Positions 44,815 to 55,662 of a DNA stretch of 64,000 nt are shown piece by piece. The position numbers and the translations under genes were made by a program. Within the stretch, counting starts at the first letter, position 1, and every line of letters begins with the position of its first letter. The notes under the pieces are model-generated. The model was not told where the DNA came from and did not search any database. It worked only from the letters and a program-made list of their open reading frames with translations. The stretch comes from Rhynchopus sp. YZ270_cl-10 (taxonomy: Eukaryota > Euglenozoa > Diplonemea > Diplonemida > Diplonemidae), in contig OZ037924.1 of assembly GCA_964035575.1 (NCBI GenBank), positions 310,001 to 374,000 on the forward strand, in the 5' to 3' direction.

Positions 44815-46000
44815 GGGGATATCAAAGGGGTGTCACATTTGACGTTTTCCAAATTAGTGAAAACCGCCTATCAGAAAGTGCCGAAACCGCCTCCAACCAC
44901 CCCACACCCCCCAGAAAACCTGTTCCTGCCCCGAAACTACCCATAGGGGGGTCTTCTGGGCCGTAAAATGCAATTCTAAAAAAGTGGTCACACTTCTGTA
45001 CCTGGGCACCCCCACAGAACCCCCTTCAGAATACGAGAAAATAAAGTTCGACAACGCCACGGTCGGAGAGGGTTGGAAATCAGGCTGAGGCACACGCGAC
45101 GCTTGTGCTGGTGTTCTTCGGGGGAGAACTGTGCAGAAAGCGCCGGGGCGGCATCCTGCATGGCTACACAGAGGTTGAAGAGAAGGGCGGGTCTAGGGGT
45201 GCGACTCCACTGTTTATAGGTGGGAACCATTGTCGTAATAACCTCTTACGGCATTTTTGGCCATTTCCAGGCCACCTCCGGTCGGAAAACCCCCCAGAAG
45301 TGGGTCAGAAACACCCTGTGACCCGAAAATTCATGATAAGAGCGACTCAGAATATGATAAAATGCAAAAAAGTAGTGAAAAAGTGGCATTTTTGACGGTT
45401 TTGGCCATGTTGGGTAAAATGGCCATTTTTGGTGAAAAAAATCAAAAAAACAGCAAAATTTCGACATCATGACAGCTGCTTGGGCACAAAACTGCCCCAA
45501 AAATGTCCTGTGAGTCTATTCCGACCTGTTTTGGACACTTTAGGTACTTTTTTTGGCCGTTTTTTGGTGTTTTTGTGGTAAAAAACGTCCTATGATAGCC
45601 TATACTAATCGCAAGACACCGTTTGTCCCTTCTGGACCAATATGTGGGCCAAAAAATGGGTGAAACCCCCCGAAAAAGCACTCCGGGAGCCCAGATAGTT
45701 CCAAATTTCCCCGCCAACTCACAAAACCACCTCAAAAACATGCCAGGAAAACATTTTTAAAAACTATAGGGAGTCACACCCCCTATGGGGAGGGGTGCCC
45801 AGGTACAGAAGTGTGACCACTTTTTTAGAATTGCATTTTACGGCCCAGAAGACCCCCCTATGGGTAGTTTCGGGGCAGGAACAGGTTTTCTGGGGGGTGT
45901 GGGGTGGTTGGAGGCGGTTTCGGCACTTTCTGATAGGCGGTTTTCACTTATTTTGAAAAACGTCAAATGTGACACTTTTAAATAGGCCTTTGATATCCCC
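44815..46000. mobile_element. 1.19-kb MITE-like element with ~190-bp inverted repeats
   Basis: The ends GGGGATATCAAAGG and CCTTTGATATCCCC are flanked by TA on both sides (44813-44814 and 46001-46002), a Tc1/mariner-style target duplication. The arms (44815-45020 and about 45787-46000) are nearly identical in inverted orientation, with shared GTGCCGAAACCGCCTCCAAC and TTTACGGCCCAGAAGACCCC stretches. The ~770-bp interior has no open frame of note. A non-autonomous foldback or MITE whose transposase source is not in the window. Confidence 0.8.
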
Positions 46001-46554
46001 TATCCCCCCCCCCTTCCTCCCTACCCAGTCTCAAAACAGCAATGCACTACACCTCAGCAAGCCCTTCTTCCGGAGTGTCTGCCGGCCAAACCGAAGCCCT
46101 GCCTTAATCCAAACACCCGACATTGTCACCTCGTCGCGACCTTCACAAAGTGAAGTTCACAGTTGTACGCAGGCAAGACAGACCACTGTAGGAAACACCC
46201 TGTAGCATTTAAACGCGGGAGAATGGCGTTGACTAACAACAAAAACGCTTTTGATGTTAGATCTCGCTGCCAGAAAACCACGCATATCCCCCCCCATCAC
46301 CCTCACCCTCCCAGCTATTCAGCACATCGCGCACCTCTCATGGCACATAAAACCGTCCACAGCAGCGGCAGAAGGCTAGGGGTTGGTGTGTTGAAACCTG
46401 AAACCTACCACCCTAGGGTAAAACAGCTTTTGCATCAACCCAAGGAGTGTCAACACTCAATGAGGATGTGAACGCTGCCCCAGGGTAGCAGTGTGTCCCT
46501 ATGCGGTGAACAACACCCCAAACCTCCTCTCAAGAGACCAAGAAAAAAACTGTG

Positions 46555-46630
46555 GTTGATGCAGGCACCTCCCACCCACGTACGATGCCAGCCTCGGATG
46601 AAAGCACAAATATGCGGCCTACAACAGGAG
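46555..46630 (-). repeat. Structured dispersed element C7
   Basis: Sense GTTGTAGGCCGCATATTTGT, GCTTTCATCCGAGGCTGGCA, TCGTACGTGGGTGGGAGGTG, CCTGCATCAACCACAG, then TTTTTTTC. The CAGTC of the D-arm-like part is deleted. Confidence 0.7.
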
Positions 46631-46779
46631 AGAAGAAAAAAGACTACCACATCCGCATCGATGCACAGCCAAGACGCAGCCTTGCATTTGAGTTGACGGT
46701 CTTGAAAACACTTCGCTGGCTGGTGTGTCAAACGGTCTGTGTATGGTTTGCACGTAACGCTCTACGTCTCCGATACGAT

Positions 46780-47310
46780 CTGTATGCAACGAACGCAACG
46801 CAACGAACGCAACGCATGCAACGCAACGCAACCGATGTGTACGTTACGATCTGTATGTAACGAACGCAACGCAACGCATGCAACGCAACGCAACCGATGT
46901 GTACGTAGCGATCTGTATGCAACGAACGCAACGCATGCAACGCAACGCAACCGATGCATACGTAGCGATCTGTATGCAACGAACGCAACGCATGCAACGC
47001 AACGCAACCGATGCATACGTAGCGATCTGTATGTAACGAACGCAACGCAACGCATGCAACGCAACGCAACCGATGCATACGTAGCGATCTGTATGTAACG
47101 AACGCAACGCAACGCATGCAACGCAACGCAACCGATGCATACGTAGCGATCTGTATGCAACGAACGCAACGCATACAACGCAACGCAACCGATGCATACG
47201 TAGCGATCTGTATGCAACGAACGCAACGCATACAACGCAACGCATGCAACGAACGCAACGCATGCAACGCAACGCAACCGATGCATACGTAGCGATCTGT
47301 ACGAAAGCAT
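46780..47310. repeat. ~60-bp minisatellite with ACGCA sub-repeats
   Basis: About eight units, each GCGATCTGTATGCAACGAAC followed by ACGCA-type pentamers and CCGATGCATACGTA, with unit lengths of about 56-64 bp from pentamer gain or loss. Open frames across it (Cys/Arg/Leu-rich on the minus strand) are artefacts of the repeat. Confidence 0.9.
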
Positions 47311-49555
47311 GCTACGGGTTTAACGCCATCGCGTTAACGCAACACCTGCGCCGCTGTGACACTTCGCTGGCTCGTGTGGTTGTGATAACGGAACGGTCTA
47401 CACGTGCGTTACACACAACGCTATGCATATGCGATACACGCGTTAACCGCATCGTGTGGTTACCAAACGCAGCCCACCTTCGGTGGGCTGCTGCAACTCG
47501 TGCCGTGTGTGGCCCATGCATGGTTCTCACAGCTCGCTGGCACGTTTCCCAAGCCGCAAAACCGGTCACCTGCCTGAAAAACCGGGTTTCTGGCCAAAAC
47601 GCCTGTTTTGCCTGTAGAACCCTGTAGAAGCCTTAAGAAACACGTGTACAAAAGGGGTACTCGTGACACCCTGGTGTCAGGGTCTCTAAGGGCTCCCAGC
47701 CTCGCTGAGCCTATACACCCCCCAAAAAGTGTCCGATCTTTCCAAAGAAAACGTTTTTTCGGCTGGGCGAAGCTTCTACACCCTCAAAAAAAAACCGGTT
47801 TTTGGTCGGATCCAGCAGGGGGGAGGGGGAGACTGAAGGGGGGGGTTAGAGACTGAGGGAGTGGCCGGAACAGCAACCTTTAAAAACTAGAAAACACAAG
47901 TGTTTTCTAGAATTTACACTATCCAGCACTGCGACACTTCTAACGTGCTCACCAGGTGTCTCCAACGCAACACACGGTGCTGTTGGTGTAGGTCTCTCTC
48001 TGTGCCATCCCTTTCTCTTGCGATCAACAAACCCACCCCTTTCACCCCCAACCCCCAACCCCCTCACGTCAACAGCCACAGTACTGTTTCTGCTTTGGCC
48101 TAGGCCCCTTGTACCTAATCCAGCATCAGACGCATTCTGCACAGGGGGGAAAAAAAAAACAGACCAGAAAAAAAGCAACGAGCTTTTAATGAAAAAAGCG
48201 TGCATTTTTCGGTTGCAACACCCTCTCTCACCCTGGATCCATGACCGATGCGCCCCCTTTGTTCGTTGAACAGCTCCATTTTCCCCTCTCCCGGAATTGG
48301 CCACAGCAAACAAACGCCTCCCTCATCGACACCCTCGCCCTCACAAGACCTATTCTCGGCGTTCCATACATTACGCAACGCACCTCCGTTGTGTGGAGCA
48401 CTGCTCGACACACATCGGACACCATGGGTATTCTTCCACGCAGGCATTACACAACCGATTTCAAACCACCCCCCCCCAGAACACCAGTTCCCGCCGGCCA
48501 AAAGCTCCCCTCCCCCCCATAGCGACTCTCTTCCGCTGTCGAACACAATGTTGGAACCATAACGTTGCCCTGACCTCCAGATGGCGGCTGTTACGTCTTT
48601 CCCCCATCCTCCATCGATGGTACTGTGGCATAACTGCGTCCCGTTCCGTATCCCGTATCAACCTGGAGGATGACGCAACGATGCTCACCAACCAGACCAG
48701 AACCATAACCAAGACCCCCTTCTACCCCATCCTCCTCTCTTCCATGCAACGCATGCAGAACCAAATCAGAGCCTCTGTGTTACATCCTCCCCTCCCCACC
48801 CCACCCCTCCCACCCATTTGCACATATGTTCCCTCAGAAGCGGCCATCAGCTTGATGATCTTCAATTCTTTTAGATAGCAGAACAGAAGTCCCACCTAGC
48901 GACCTCACCAGAGTGCCCCTTCGCAGACCTCCCTACCCTACAGCCTACACACCCTCTGGACCCCACAGGCTTCTGCAGCAACGTAAGCCCCCCAACCCCG
49001 CTAAGGCAATATCCTGCACAGAAAAGCACCCATACCTGATATCAAAACACACACCCCTACAATAGGCAATGCTTCCCCCTTAGGAAACTACCCACATTTG
49101 CTTTCAAACACACACACCCCTACCCCATCCCCTTTCGTGCGACGCAGTGCAACCGGTTGTTGCATGGCAGAATGTTCCGGTAATGTTCCGCAGTGCCGAA
49201 TGAAGCGCATAGCAAGGGTGTGCTGCTTCAGGTAGACGGTACTGGAGAGAGGGGCTATGTCCCGTCATGCCCTTCAGCTCCTCCTCTCTCCTCCCCCTCC
49301 CCTCAGTACGCATTCCACTGAGAAAATTGTAAAAAAAAAAAACGAATACTCACCCCCTGTTTTCATAGTACAAATATATCGGTCAGTGCAAAAGGACAAG
49401 AAAAAAAAAAAAAGAAAAACGGCACCAGCCGGGACACGGTCCCGGGTTTACTCTGGATAGAACAAAAAAAAGAGCAGCCACACTGCTTCGGCAGCGCTAA
49501 AGAGACGAGAGTAAATACCAAGTAAAAAAAAAAAAAAAAAAAAAAAAGAATGAAA

Positions 49556-49596
49556 TTCGAACATACAATGCCCTCTCTTGTGACAGTGTACCTAAA
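49556..49596 (-). repeat. Structured dispersed element D3 (fragment)
   Basis: Sense AGGTACACTGTCACAAGAGA then GGGCATTGTATGTTCGAATT, followed by CATTCTTTTTTTTT. Only the 3' third of family D is kept. Confidence 0.6.
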
Positions 49597-50030
49597 AAAA
49601 ATCAACAAAAAAACCCCCCTCCCCTCCCCGCCCCCCCCCCACACACAATTCCTTTTGAGAACACACAGACACATCCTCTCTGCACGAAGTATGTTGCTCT
49701 ATGCCAAATGAGTCAGGCCTGACGCTAACTTTTGGGTTTTTGGGAAATCGTGGGATGATGGTCGAATATGGGGGGGGGGACAGAGATTTTTTTGTGGGGG
49801 GGTGGGGGGGGGTTCGACCCCCCTTGGGGGGTTTTTCAGACGTGTCCAGGGGGGGTGGAGAAAAAAAAAATCCGGGGGCCGAAAAATTTACAGGGGGGGT
49901 GGCCCGGCATGCACCCACACTCGCCATGGGGCCATATTCAGCCTCGTGCCTCGTGAACAAAGTGCAGCCAGAACGCGACTCAATTAGTCAAGCGCCGAAG
50001 GAAAAGGAAGCAAGCAGCATGGCGAAAGAC

Positions 50031-50899
50031 AAAAAGTAGCGTACCGTGCGCCTGCGGCGCAAGCTTGCAACCCACCCTTCCCATGACATAGTTTGGCGGT
50101 TAAAATGTGCAATTTTAAGCGCAAATTTTTGAAATGTTGCGTACCGTGGCTCCGCCAGGAACCTATGGGTGCCATGACCGCCGTTTCTTTTGTAAATGTA
50201 CTGAGGTTACTGATAATTCGTGTGCCCCGTCTGCCTGGTGTAAATATCAGTGAAGTGCCGAACTCCGCAGTTGGACAACCACGGAATTCTCACATTCCGC
50301 CGGAGGCCCCCAACTTGAGCTAAGGTGGGGACCCGGGCGCGCGCAGCGCGCCCGGGCTCGGCTGACAAATTTTCGACCCCCCTTGAGGCCTGAAAAACCG
50401 GATCGAAAAATAAACTCTGGGGGGGGAGCTAAAAAAAAATTTTCCCGCGCCTGTTTTTTTGACCTCACGCAACACTCCACACCATTGACAAAAACACACG
50501 ATTTTTATTTTTTGAAAACTTGGTCAGACCCGCCGCCAGGATTTTGGGTTTGAAAAAGTTCTGTTGATGGTCCGAAAAATATTTTTTACGCTTCGCGCGA
50601 AAACCCCTGCAAAGCTCCTTCTCGTGAGAGACGCATGTTCCCCAAGCCCGGTCAGAGTTCCTCCGAATCAGCGACATTTGCTCTTTCCCTGTGCATTGTA
50701 CTCTTCGGTGGCCAGTACAGGTGGCCGTCCAGAATCCGCATTGGGTGTCAGCCTTCTTATCGGTAAAGCAGCGGTCATGGCACCCAAAGGTTCCTGGCGA
50801 AGCCACGGTACGCAACATTTCTAAAAAATGTTCCCATAAAATGGAACTGCGTTGGTGGGATACATGCTTGCGCCGCAGGCGCACGGTACGCAACTTTTT
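50031..50899. mobile_element. 0.87-kb element with ~150-bp inverted repeats
   Basis: The left arm starts AAAAAGTAGCGTACCGTGCG and includes GTACCGTGGCTCCGCCAGGA, ACC then GGGTGCCATGACCGC. The right arm is its complement (50770-50899). The core has a GC-rich palindrome CCCGGGCGCGCGCAGCGCGC near 50331 and no open frame of note. The right end runs directly into the CATCATGC array. Confidence 0.7.
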
Positions 50900-50901
50900 C
50901 C

Positions 50902-51397
50902 CATCATGCCATCATGCCATCATGCCATCATGCCATCATGCCATCATGCCATCATGCCATCATGCCATCATGCCATCATGCCATCATGCCATCATGCCAT
51001 CATGCCATCATGCCATCATGCCATCATGCCATCATGCCATCATGCCATCATGCCATCATGCCATCATGCCATCATGCCATCATGCCATCATGCCATCATG
51101 CCATCATGCCATCATGCCATCATGCCATCATGCCATCATGCCATCATGCCATCATGCCATCATGCCATCATGCCATCATGCCATCATGCCATCATGCCAT
51201 CATGCCATCATGCCATCATGCCATCATGCCATCATGCCATCATGCCATCATGCCATCATGCCATCATGCCATCATGCCATCATGCCATCATGCCATCATG
51301 CCATCATGCCATCATGCCATCATGCCATCATGCCATCATGCCATCATGCCATCATGCCATCATGCCATCATGCCATCATGCCATCATGCCATCATGC
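50902..51397. repeat. 8-bp minisatellite (CATCATGC)n
   Basis: About 62 near-identical octamers. The translated Met-Pro-Ser-Cys-His-His-Ala-Ile octapeptide frames are not genes. Isolated GGCATGATGG and GGGATGATGG units continue to about 51620 in the other orientation. Confidence 0.97.
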
Positions 51398-51678
51398 ACC
51401 CCCCGTGGCATGATGGTGGCATGATGAAGGGGAAAAAAAAATCGCCCAAAAACGTGGGATGATGGCATGATGGTTAGCAAAAGGCCTGCTAACAACGCAG
51501 AAACAATTTTTTTTTTTTGGAGAAAAAAATGGGTGTTTTTGTGGTGGGTTGATGGTGGGATGATGGTTTATGGTCGGGGGGGGAAAGCCATTTTCCGTGG
51601 GTTGATGGATGATGGTTAGCGTCAGGCCTGGCAAATGAGCTGGGGAGTGGGGGGGGGGGGGGGTACTCAGGGGGGAAG

Positions 51679-54018
51679 TCAGAGACTGTGTCTTGGAAGT
51701 GGAAGCAAAAGCCCATCTGGGGCGCTGTAGTCGTGTCCATGACCCTCATTGGAAATCGAATCACAATGTTCTGATAGCCCCCCTCCGCTCGCCTCCTCCA
51801 GTAAACCGTCGGTCCGCAAGCTTTCAGACCCCATCCTCCATTCCCGAAACCCATCTTGACACCAACACGACGAAAGGCACAGCTGCGGGCAGGAATCATG
51901 ATTGCATGGATCCGGTCTCCTCAAATCCGTTGTCGCAATGTGAAACAGATCCTGCTCCCCAGGGACCGCCACTGCCAGGTCCAACGTATCCGAGGTTAGA
52001 TGCACTGCAACGACCCGAGCTTCACCCGCCACCCCCCCTATCATCCCTATCCGTATAATCCTACAGGGAACCCACAACGCTGCCCAGGTGGCCCCTGGTA
52101 ATGACACTGCCACCTCCACATCTTCCCCTACGGAAAACCCAGGGCGTTTCTCAGGGGTAGAATCCGGCGTTTTTTCAACCTCTCCTGGTAGGGTATTTCC
52201 CATTGCCAAATCTGAGGTGCACGGTGAAGCTTCCCGGGGAACATCCGTCTCTGCCAAACAGGTGGCAGACATTTCAGAATTCACCGAAATTTCGACCAAC
52301 CCTTTTGGAGTTCTTGGAGACTGCTCGGTTCGCACTACATCTCCTCCCCCCTCTTCTACCAACCCTTTTGGTGTCCGCGGAGACTGTTCTCGCATTACAT
52401 CCTCTTCCACCAACCCCTTTGGTGTTCGTGGAGTCTTTTCTATTGGCCTTGGTGATGCTTCTACAGCCTGCGATATCCTTGGTGACGCCAACGGTTCATC
52501 TTCCTCAGGAAATTCTGCTAATCCTTGAGGAGTCCTAGGCGAGCTGTGGCTATGCATCCCCCCATCCCCTTCCGTTTCCCCTTCCACCTCCCTTCTGGGA
52601 CTCCGAGAATGCTTTGGGGTAGGGTGCAGAGGGGAGGTAATCCCATCACGGCAGGACACATCTTGCTCTGGTTCATCATCCTTGAAGGTACTGTCGGACC
52701 CAAATTTTCCCAACCCCCTCGGAGAACCACCCCTTGGGGAAGCAAGGGGAAACTTCCGTGGTGTCGTCATCCTTGGTGATAATGTGTTTGGGTTGTCAAC
52801 TAACACCGCTGCGACAGCCTGGGCGAGGCTCTGTTTTCTTGGCTGTGCAGGGCGGGATAATGATAATGCAGGAGGAGCTGCAGTAGTGTTCGTTGTATCG
52901 TCATGGGAAGACTGAGACGATGCCTCTTCAGACCGCCCTGTAGTGATCGACGACGACGTCATCGTGGACGCAGACATCGCAGAAAGCCCTCTGGGACCAA
53001 GCTTTTTCGCCGATGCCTTTCGATCTACAAAGGCAAAATGGTGTGCCGCCTTCGGCAATGGAATCAAAGGAACCGGAGGAGGTGACGAACCTTTCCCCCA
53101 CGAATCAGCAATAGAGGTTCTCCCAGCAGGCTGTTGTGTCGATCCGTTAGAACGATGAGAATTTTGCGGTGAAGGTAAAGTACTGTACTGTGGATTAGGG
53201 GGCGGGGGCGTGGTCGAAACTGAATGTGTCCTCGCACGCCTTGTCACCGTTTTTTCCTTTTGCTCCCCTTTCGGGCATTTCAACGAAGAATACCGAATCA
53301 GCCTTCGAAACGACACCATCTCCACCTTCTTCGGGACCAACCTCTTCCCGCATGACAGCACACCCAAAAACTCTCCTTGCGCCTCCCCAAAATGCAGCAA
53401 CATATTGTACCCGCCCCTCACACTGAAGTACACCTGCCCCGTCTTATGATCCCCCTTTGCCGCATGCAGAGACACAATCTCATTAATCCCCACAGCACGC
53501 TTCACCACACCATCCGTACTCAACACCAAAACCTGCGCTTGCGTCACAACACAGGCTCTGTTATACACCTGCCCCTTCTCTTGGACGCGCCCGACCAAAC
53601 CGTAAAAATAAATCGAGGTGTCCGAGAACGCCTGCCCCGCCTTTTTTGCAAACTGCGGTGGCAGCAGGATTTCCCTTGCCCCAGCGAGCGGTGAAAATGG
53701 CTCTGCGTCTTCCCCTGCATCGGTTTCACCAGGGGGCGACGCTACTGGCGGAGAGGGCTCTGCCGCAGGCGGGAAGAACGGAAACTGCGGTGCATCAAAC
53801 GACGAATTCTGGTAAGTAGGGAAGTATTGAATCTGAGGCTGGTGGTGGTGATGGTGGTGGTGCTGCTGATACGGTGCATGCGGATGCCCTCGATGCGAAA
53901 GAGGGGGTGAATGTTGATGTTGATGCTGATGCTGTGGTGGGTAAGACTGCCCCTGTCCTTGTCCTTGACCCTGCATTCCATTTGAGTATCCAAACCCCGG
54001 AGGAGCATGCCCATACAT
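51679..54018 (-). CDS. Large low-complexity protein with PH/GRAM-like core
   Basis: 779 residues from MYGHAPPGFGYSNGMQ. The first ~75 residues are Gln/His/Pro-rich, with His runs. Residues ~125-240 form a compact domain (SIYFYGLVGRVQEKGQVYNR, ACVVTQAQVLVLSTDG, GGYNMLLHF) with the strand pattern of a PH/GRAM fold. A long Ser/Pro/Thr-rich region follows, with at least four copies of SPRTPKGLVE (~520-600), likely phosphosites. The last structured part, EDVEVAVSLPGATWAALWVP to HIATTDLRR (~650-715), looks like a small beta-barrel (Tudor/SH3 type), unproven. From about 51900 a second frame is also open and ends TVSDFPPEYPPPP; a CCCGCAG near 51893 leaves room for an alternative acceptor, so the C-terminus is uncertain. 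Function unknown. Confidence 0.7.
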   Translation of the reverse strand: MYGHAPPGFGYSNGMQGQGQGQGQSYPPQHQHQHQHSPPLSHRGHPHAPYQQHHHHHHHQPQIQYFPTYQNSSFDAPQFPFFPPAAEPSPPVASPPGETDAGEDAEPFSPLAGAREILLPPQFAKKAGQAFSDTSIYFYGLVGRVQEKGQVYNRACVVTQAQVLVLSTDGVVKRAVGINEIVSLHAAKGDHKTGQVYFSVRGGYNMLLHFGEAQGEFLGVLSCGKRLVPKKVEMVSFRRLIRYSSLKCPKGEQKEKTVTRRARTHSVSTTPPPPNPQYSTLPSPQNSHRSNGSTQQPAGRTSIADSWGKGSSPPPVPLIPLPKAAHHFAFVDRKASAKKLGPRGLSAMSASTMTSSSITTGRSEEASSQSSHDDTTNTTAAPPALSLSRPAQPRKQSLAQAVAAVLVDNPNTLSPRMTTPRKFPLASPRGGSPRGLGKFGSDSTFKDDEPEQDVSCRDGITSPLHPTPKHSRSPRREVEGETEGDGGMHSHSSPRTPQGLAEFPEEDEPLASPRISQAVEASPRPIEKTPRTPKGLVEEDVMREQSPRTPKGLVEEGGGDVVRTEQSPRTPKGLVEISVNSEMSATCLAETDVPREASPCTSDLAMGNTLPGEVEKTPDSTPEKRPGFSVGEDVEVAVSLPGATWAALWVPCRIIRIGMIGGVAGEARVVAVHLTSDTLDLAVAVPGEQDLFHIATTDLRRPDPCNHDSCPQLCLSSCWCQDGFREWRMGSESLRTDGLLEEASGGGLSEHCDSISNEGHGHDYSAPDGLLLPLPRHSL

Positions 54019-55662
54019 TATAAGAGTAGAAGAAGAAGGAGGTTACAGAAAATACAAAAAAAAAAAAAAAGGGGGAGGTTCTGCAAAACGAAAGAAGGCG
54101 GGCGTTTCTTTCGCAGGATTAAAAAAAAAAAAGAAAATTTGATGAAAAAAGGTAAGATTTAGAGTGCAAAAATAAATCGTCGCGCACACCCCGCTCACAG
54201 ACACAACGGGGTCAGTGCATATGCGGGGAGAATGAGGTGTGGGGAGGGGGAGAGAAAAGGGGACAATAAAAATACTAGGGCATCACCAAATATTTAAATT
54301 AAAAAAAAAAAAAGGAGGAGTGAAGGCGATTTACCGTGTATATGTTCTGAGAGGATGGAGATGGGGAGTTGACGAAAATGTTGGGGTCGAATGAAAACGA
54401 AAGGGCGGGGGTGAGAAGACTTTTTTTTTGTTGAATTTCAGAAAACGCTAAAAAAATACCACAATGCGGGCCACCCCTAAAAAAGAGTGTTTTTTCAGGG
54501 GTCCACACACTGCTGTATTAAGGGGAAATATGTGGGTGGTCAGAGAAAGAAGAGGAGGGGCTAGTATATAATATTTTGTGCACTTGATATTTGCTTCAAG
54601 AAAAATCCCCAAAAAAAATCACCCCGAATTTCCTCAAAAAAAAATTTGTTGTGTACAGTAAGCAAAAAGGAAGCCGGTGTAAAACGCCTCTCTTTGGGTC
54701 AATAATTAAACACAAAAAAAAAGCCCTCCCCCGCAAAACGAAATAAAAGAGAAAAGTTGAAAAATGCAAAAATATACTTTTTTCACGGGTTGCCTACGAT
54801 CATAATACGATCGTAGTGCGATCAAAAAAAGAGCTACGATCGTAAGATATCGTACTACGATCGTAGGCAACCCGTGTTTTTTAAAAGAAACGTCACGCCG
54901 TTCATCAGTAGACACAGGTCATTCGTTCCCTGCAGGGTTGTAGAACTCTGGAGAGCATTTATTAGGCATGATCCTATCTATCTCATGAGATGTGCCCTCA
55001 GTTTCTCATCGCTTAGTAACCTTAAACAATATAGGATAATCCCTTTGCGTCAGCATAAGAGGGGTGTCACATGCAGTAGTTGCAGGACTCCCTCCTTCTG
55101 GAAAAAAAAATAGTAACTCTGATAAGGTAAGCAAAAAGGAAAAAAAGGTTTTTCCGATTGCTCAATTACCCCTGTTGGAGGGATGGGTGATTGTCGACCG
55201 TATCGGAGGGAGAAATAATAAGAGTGATTTGCAGCTAACGTCCTCGATGGGCGTGGGCTCAAAAAAAGGCTCAAAAAAGAAAAAAAAATGGCGAAAAATG
55301 GCGAAACCCCCTCAAAAAAACCCCCCAAAAAAAGATGAAAAGCGGCGGTCATAACAGGAACAAAATTATATTAAAAAACCGCAGTTTTTTTCTTCCCCCC
55401 CCCGCTCCCATCAACCTCCCGGTATCTTCAGAGTGGATGCTATAATGTTCGGGACGTGCTAGGTGGTTTAGATTTTCAGATCTCACAGCTTCGAGGCGAA
55501 AAGGGTCTGTGGAAGAGGGGGGGGAGGAAAACAATACAGATCCATTGCGTGCAATTTCTGGACTAAAAAAAAAAAACAATTAAATTTTATTGTAAAACCC
55601 CCCAACGGAGGTAGTCTCTTGTCTCTCTCTCTGTACCTCCAAAAAAAAAAGCTTCCCGGAAG
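54019..55662. other. Spacer between PH/GRAM-like gene and IMPDH
   Basis: A-rich runs and a hairpin (54784-54876). A degraded family A-like CATCGCTTAGTAACCTTAAAC lies near 55005. No exon recognised. Confidence 0.4.
54784..54876. mobile_element. 93-bp hairpin with TACGATCGTA palindromes
   Basis: The ends CACGGGTTGCCTACGATC and GATCGTAGGCAACCCGTG are perfect 18-bp inverted repeats, with ACGATCGTA palindromes between. These recall the ACGATCGT blocks at both ends of the 25189-29233 element. Confidence 0.75.

Larger units (their letters stand above)
46001..49555. other. Gene-poor desert, part 2
   Basis: Contains element C7 and a 60-bp minisatellite, then GC-rich unique sequence (47300-49250) with no recognised gene on either strand. 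Short open frames at 48240-48880 have biased composition only. Confidence 0.45.
49597..51678. other. Repeat nest 3' of the PH/GRAM-like gene
   Basis: The outer inverted motif CAGGCCTGACGCTAAC (49717) has a near-complement GTTAGCGTCAGGCCTG at about 51614, enclosing the 0.87-kb inverted-repeat element, the CATCATGC minisatellite, and GGGATGATGG-type repeats. No coding gene. Confidence 0.5.

Noticed and set aside
4164-46630. Calling family C copies tRNA genes
   Set aside because: A D-arm-like segment is present, but no anticodon arm, T-arm and acceptor stem in the right order could be drawn.
46728-47310. Cys/Arg/Leu-rich frames at 46.7-47.3 kb
   Set aside because: Produced by the ~60-bp minisatellite and its ACGCA sub-repeats.
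50902-51397. CRISPR array
   Set aside because: The repeats are contiguous octamers with no spacers, in a eukaryotic setting.
50691-51462. Repetitive open frames over the CATCATGC array
   Set aside because: Octamer repeat artefact, stop-free in three plus-strand frames at once; no start context or unique part.
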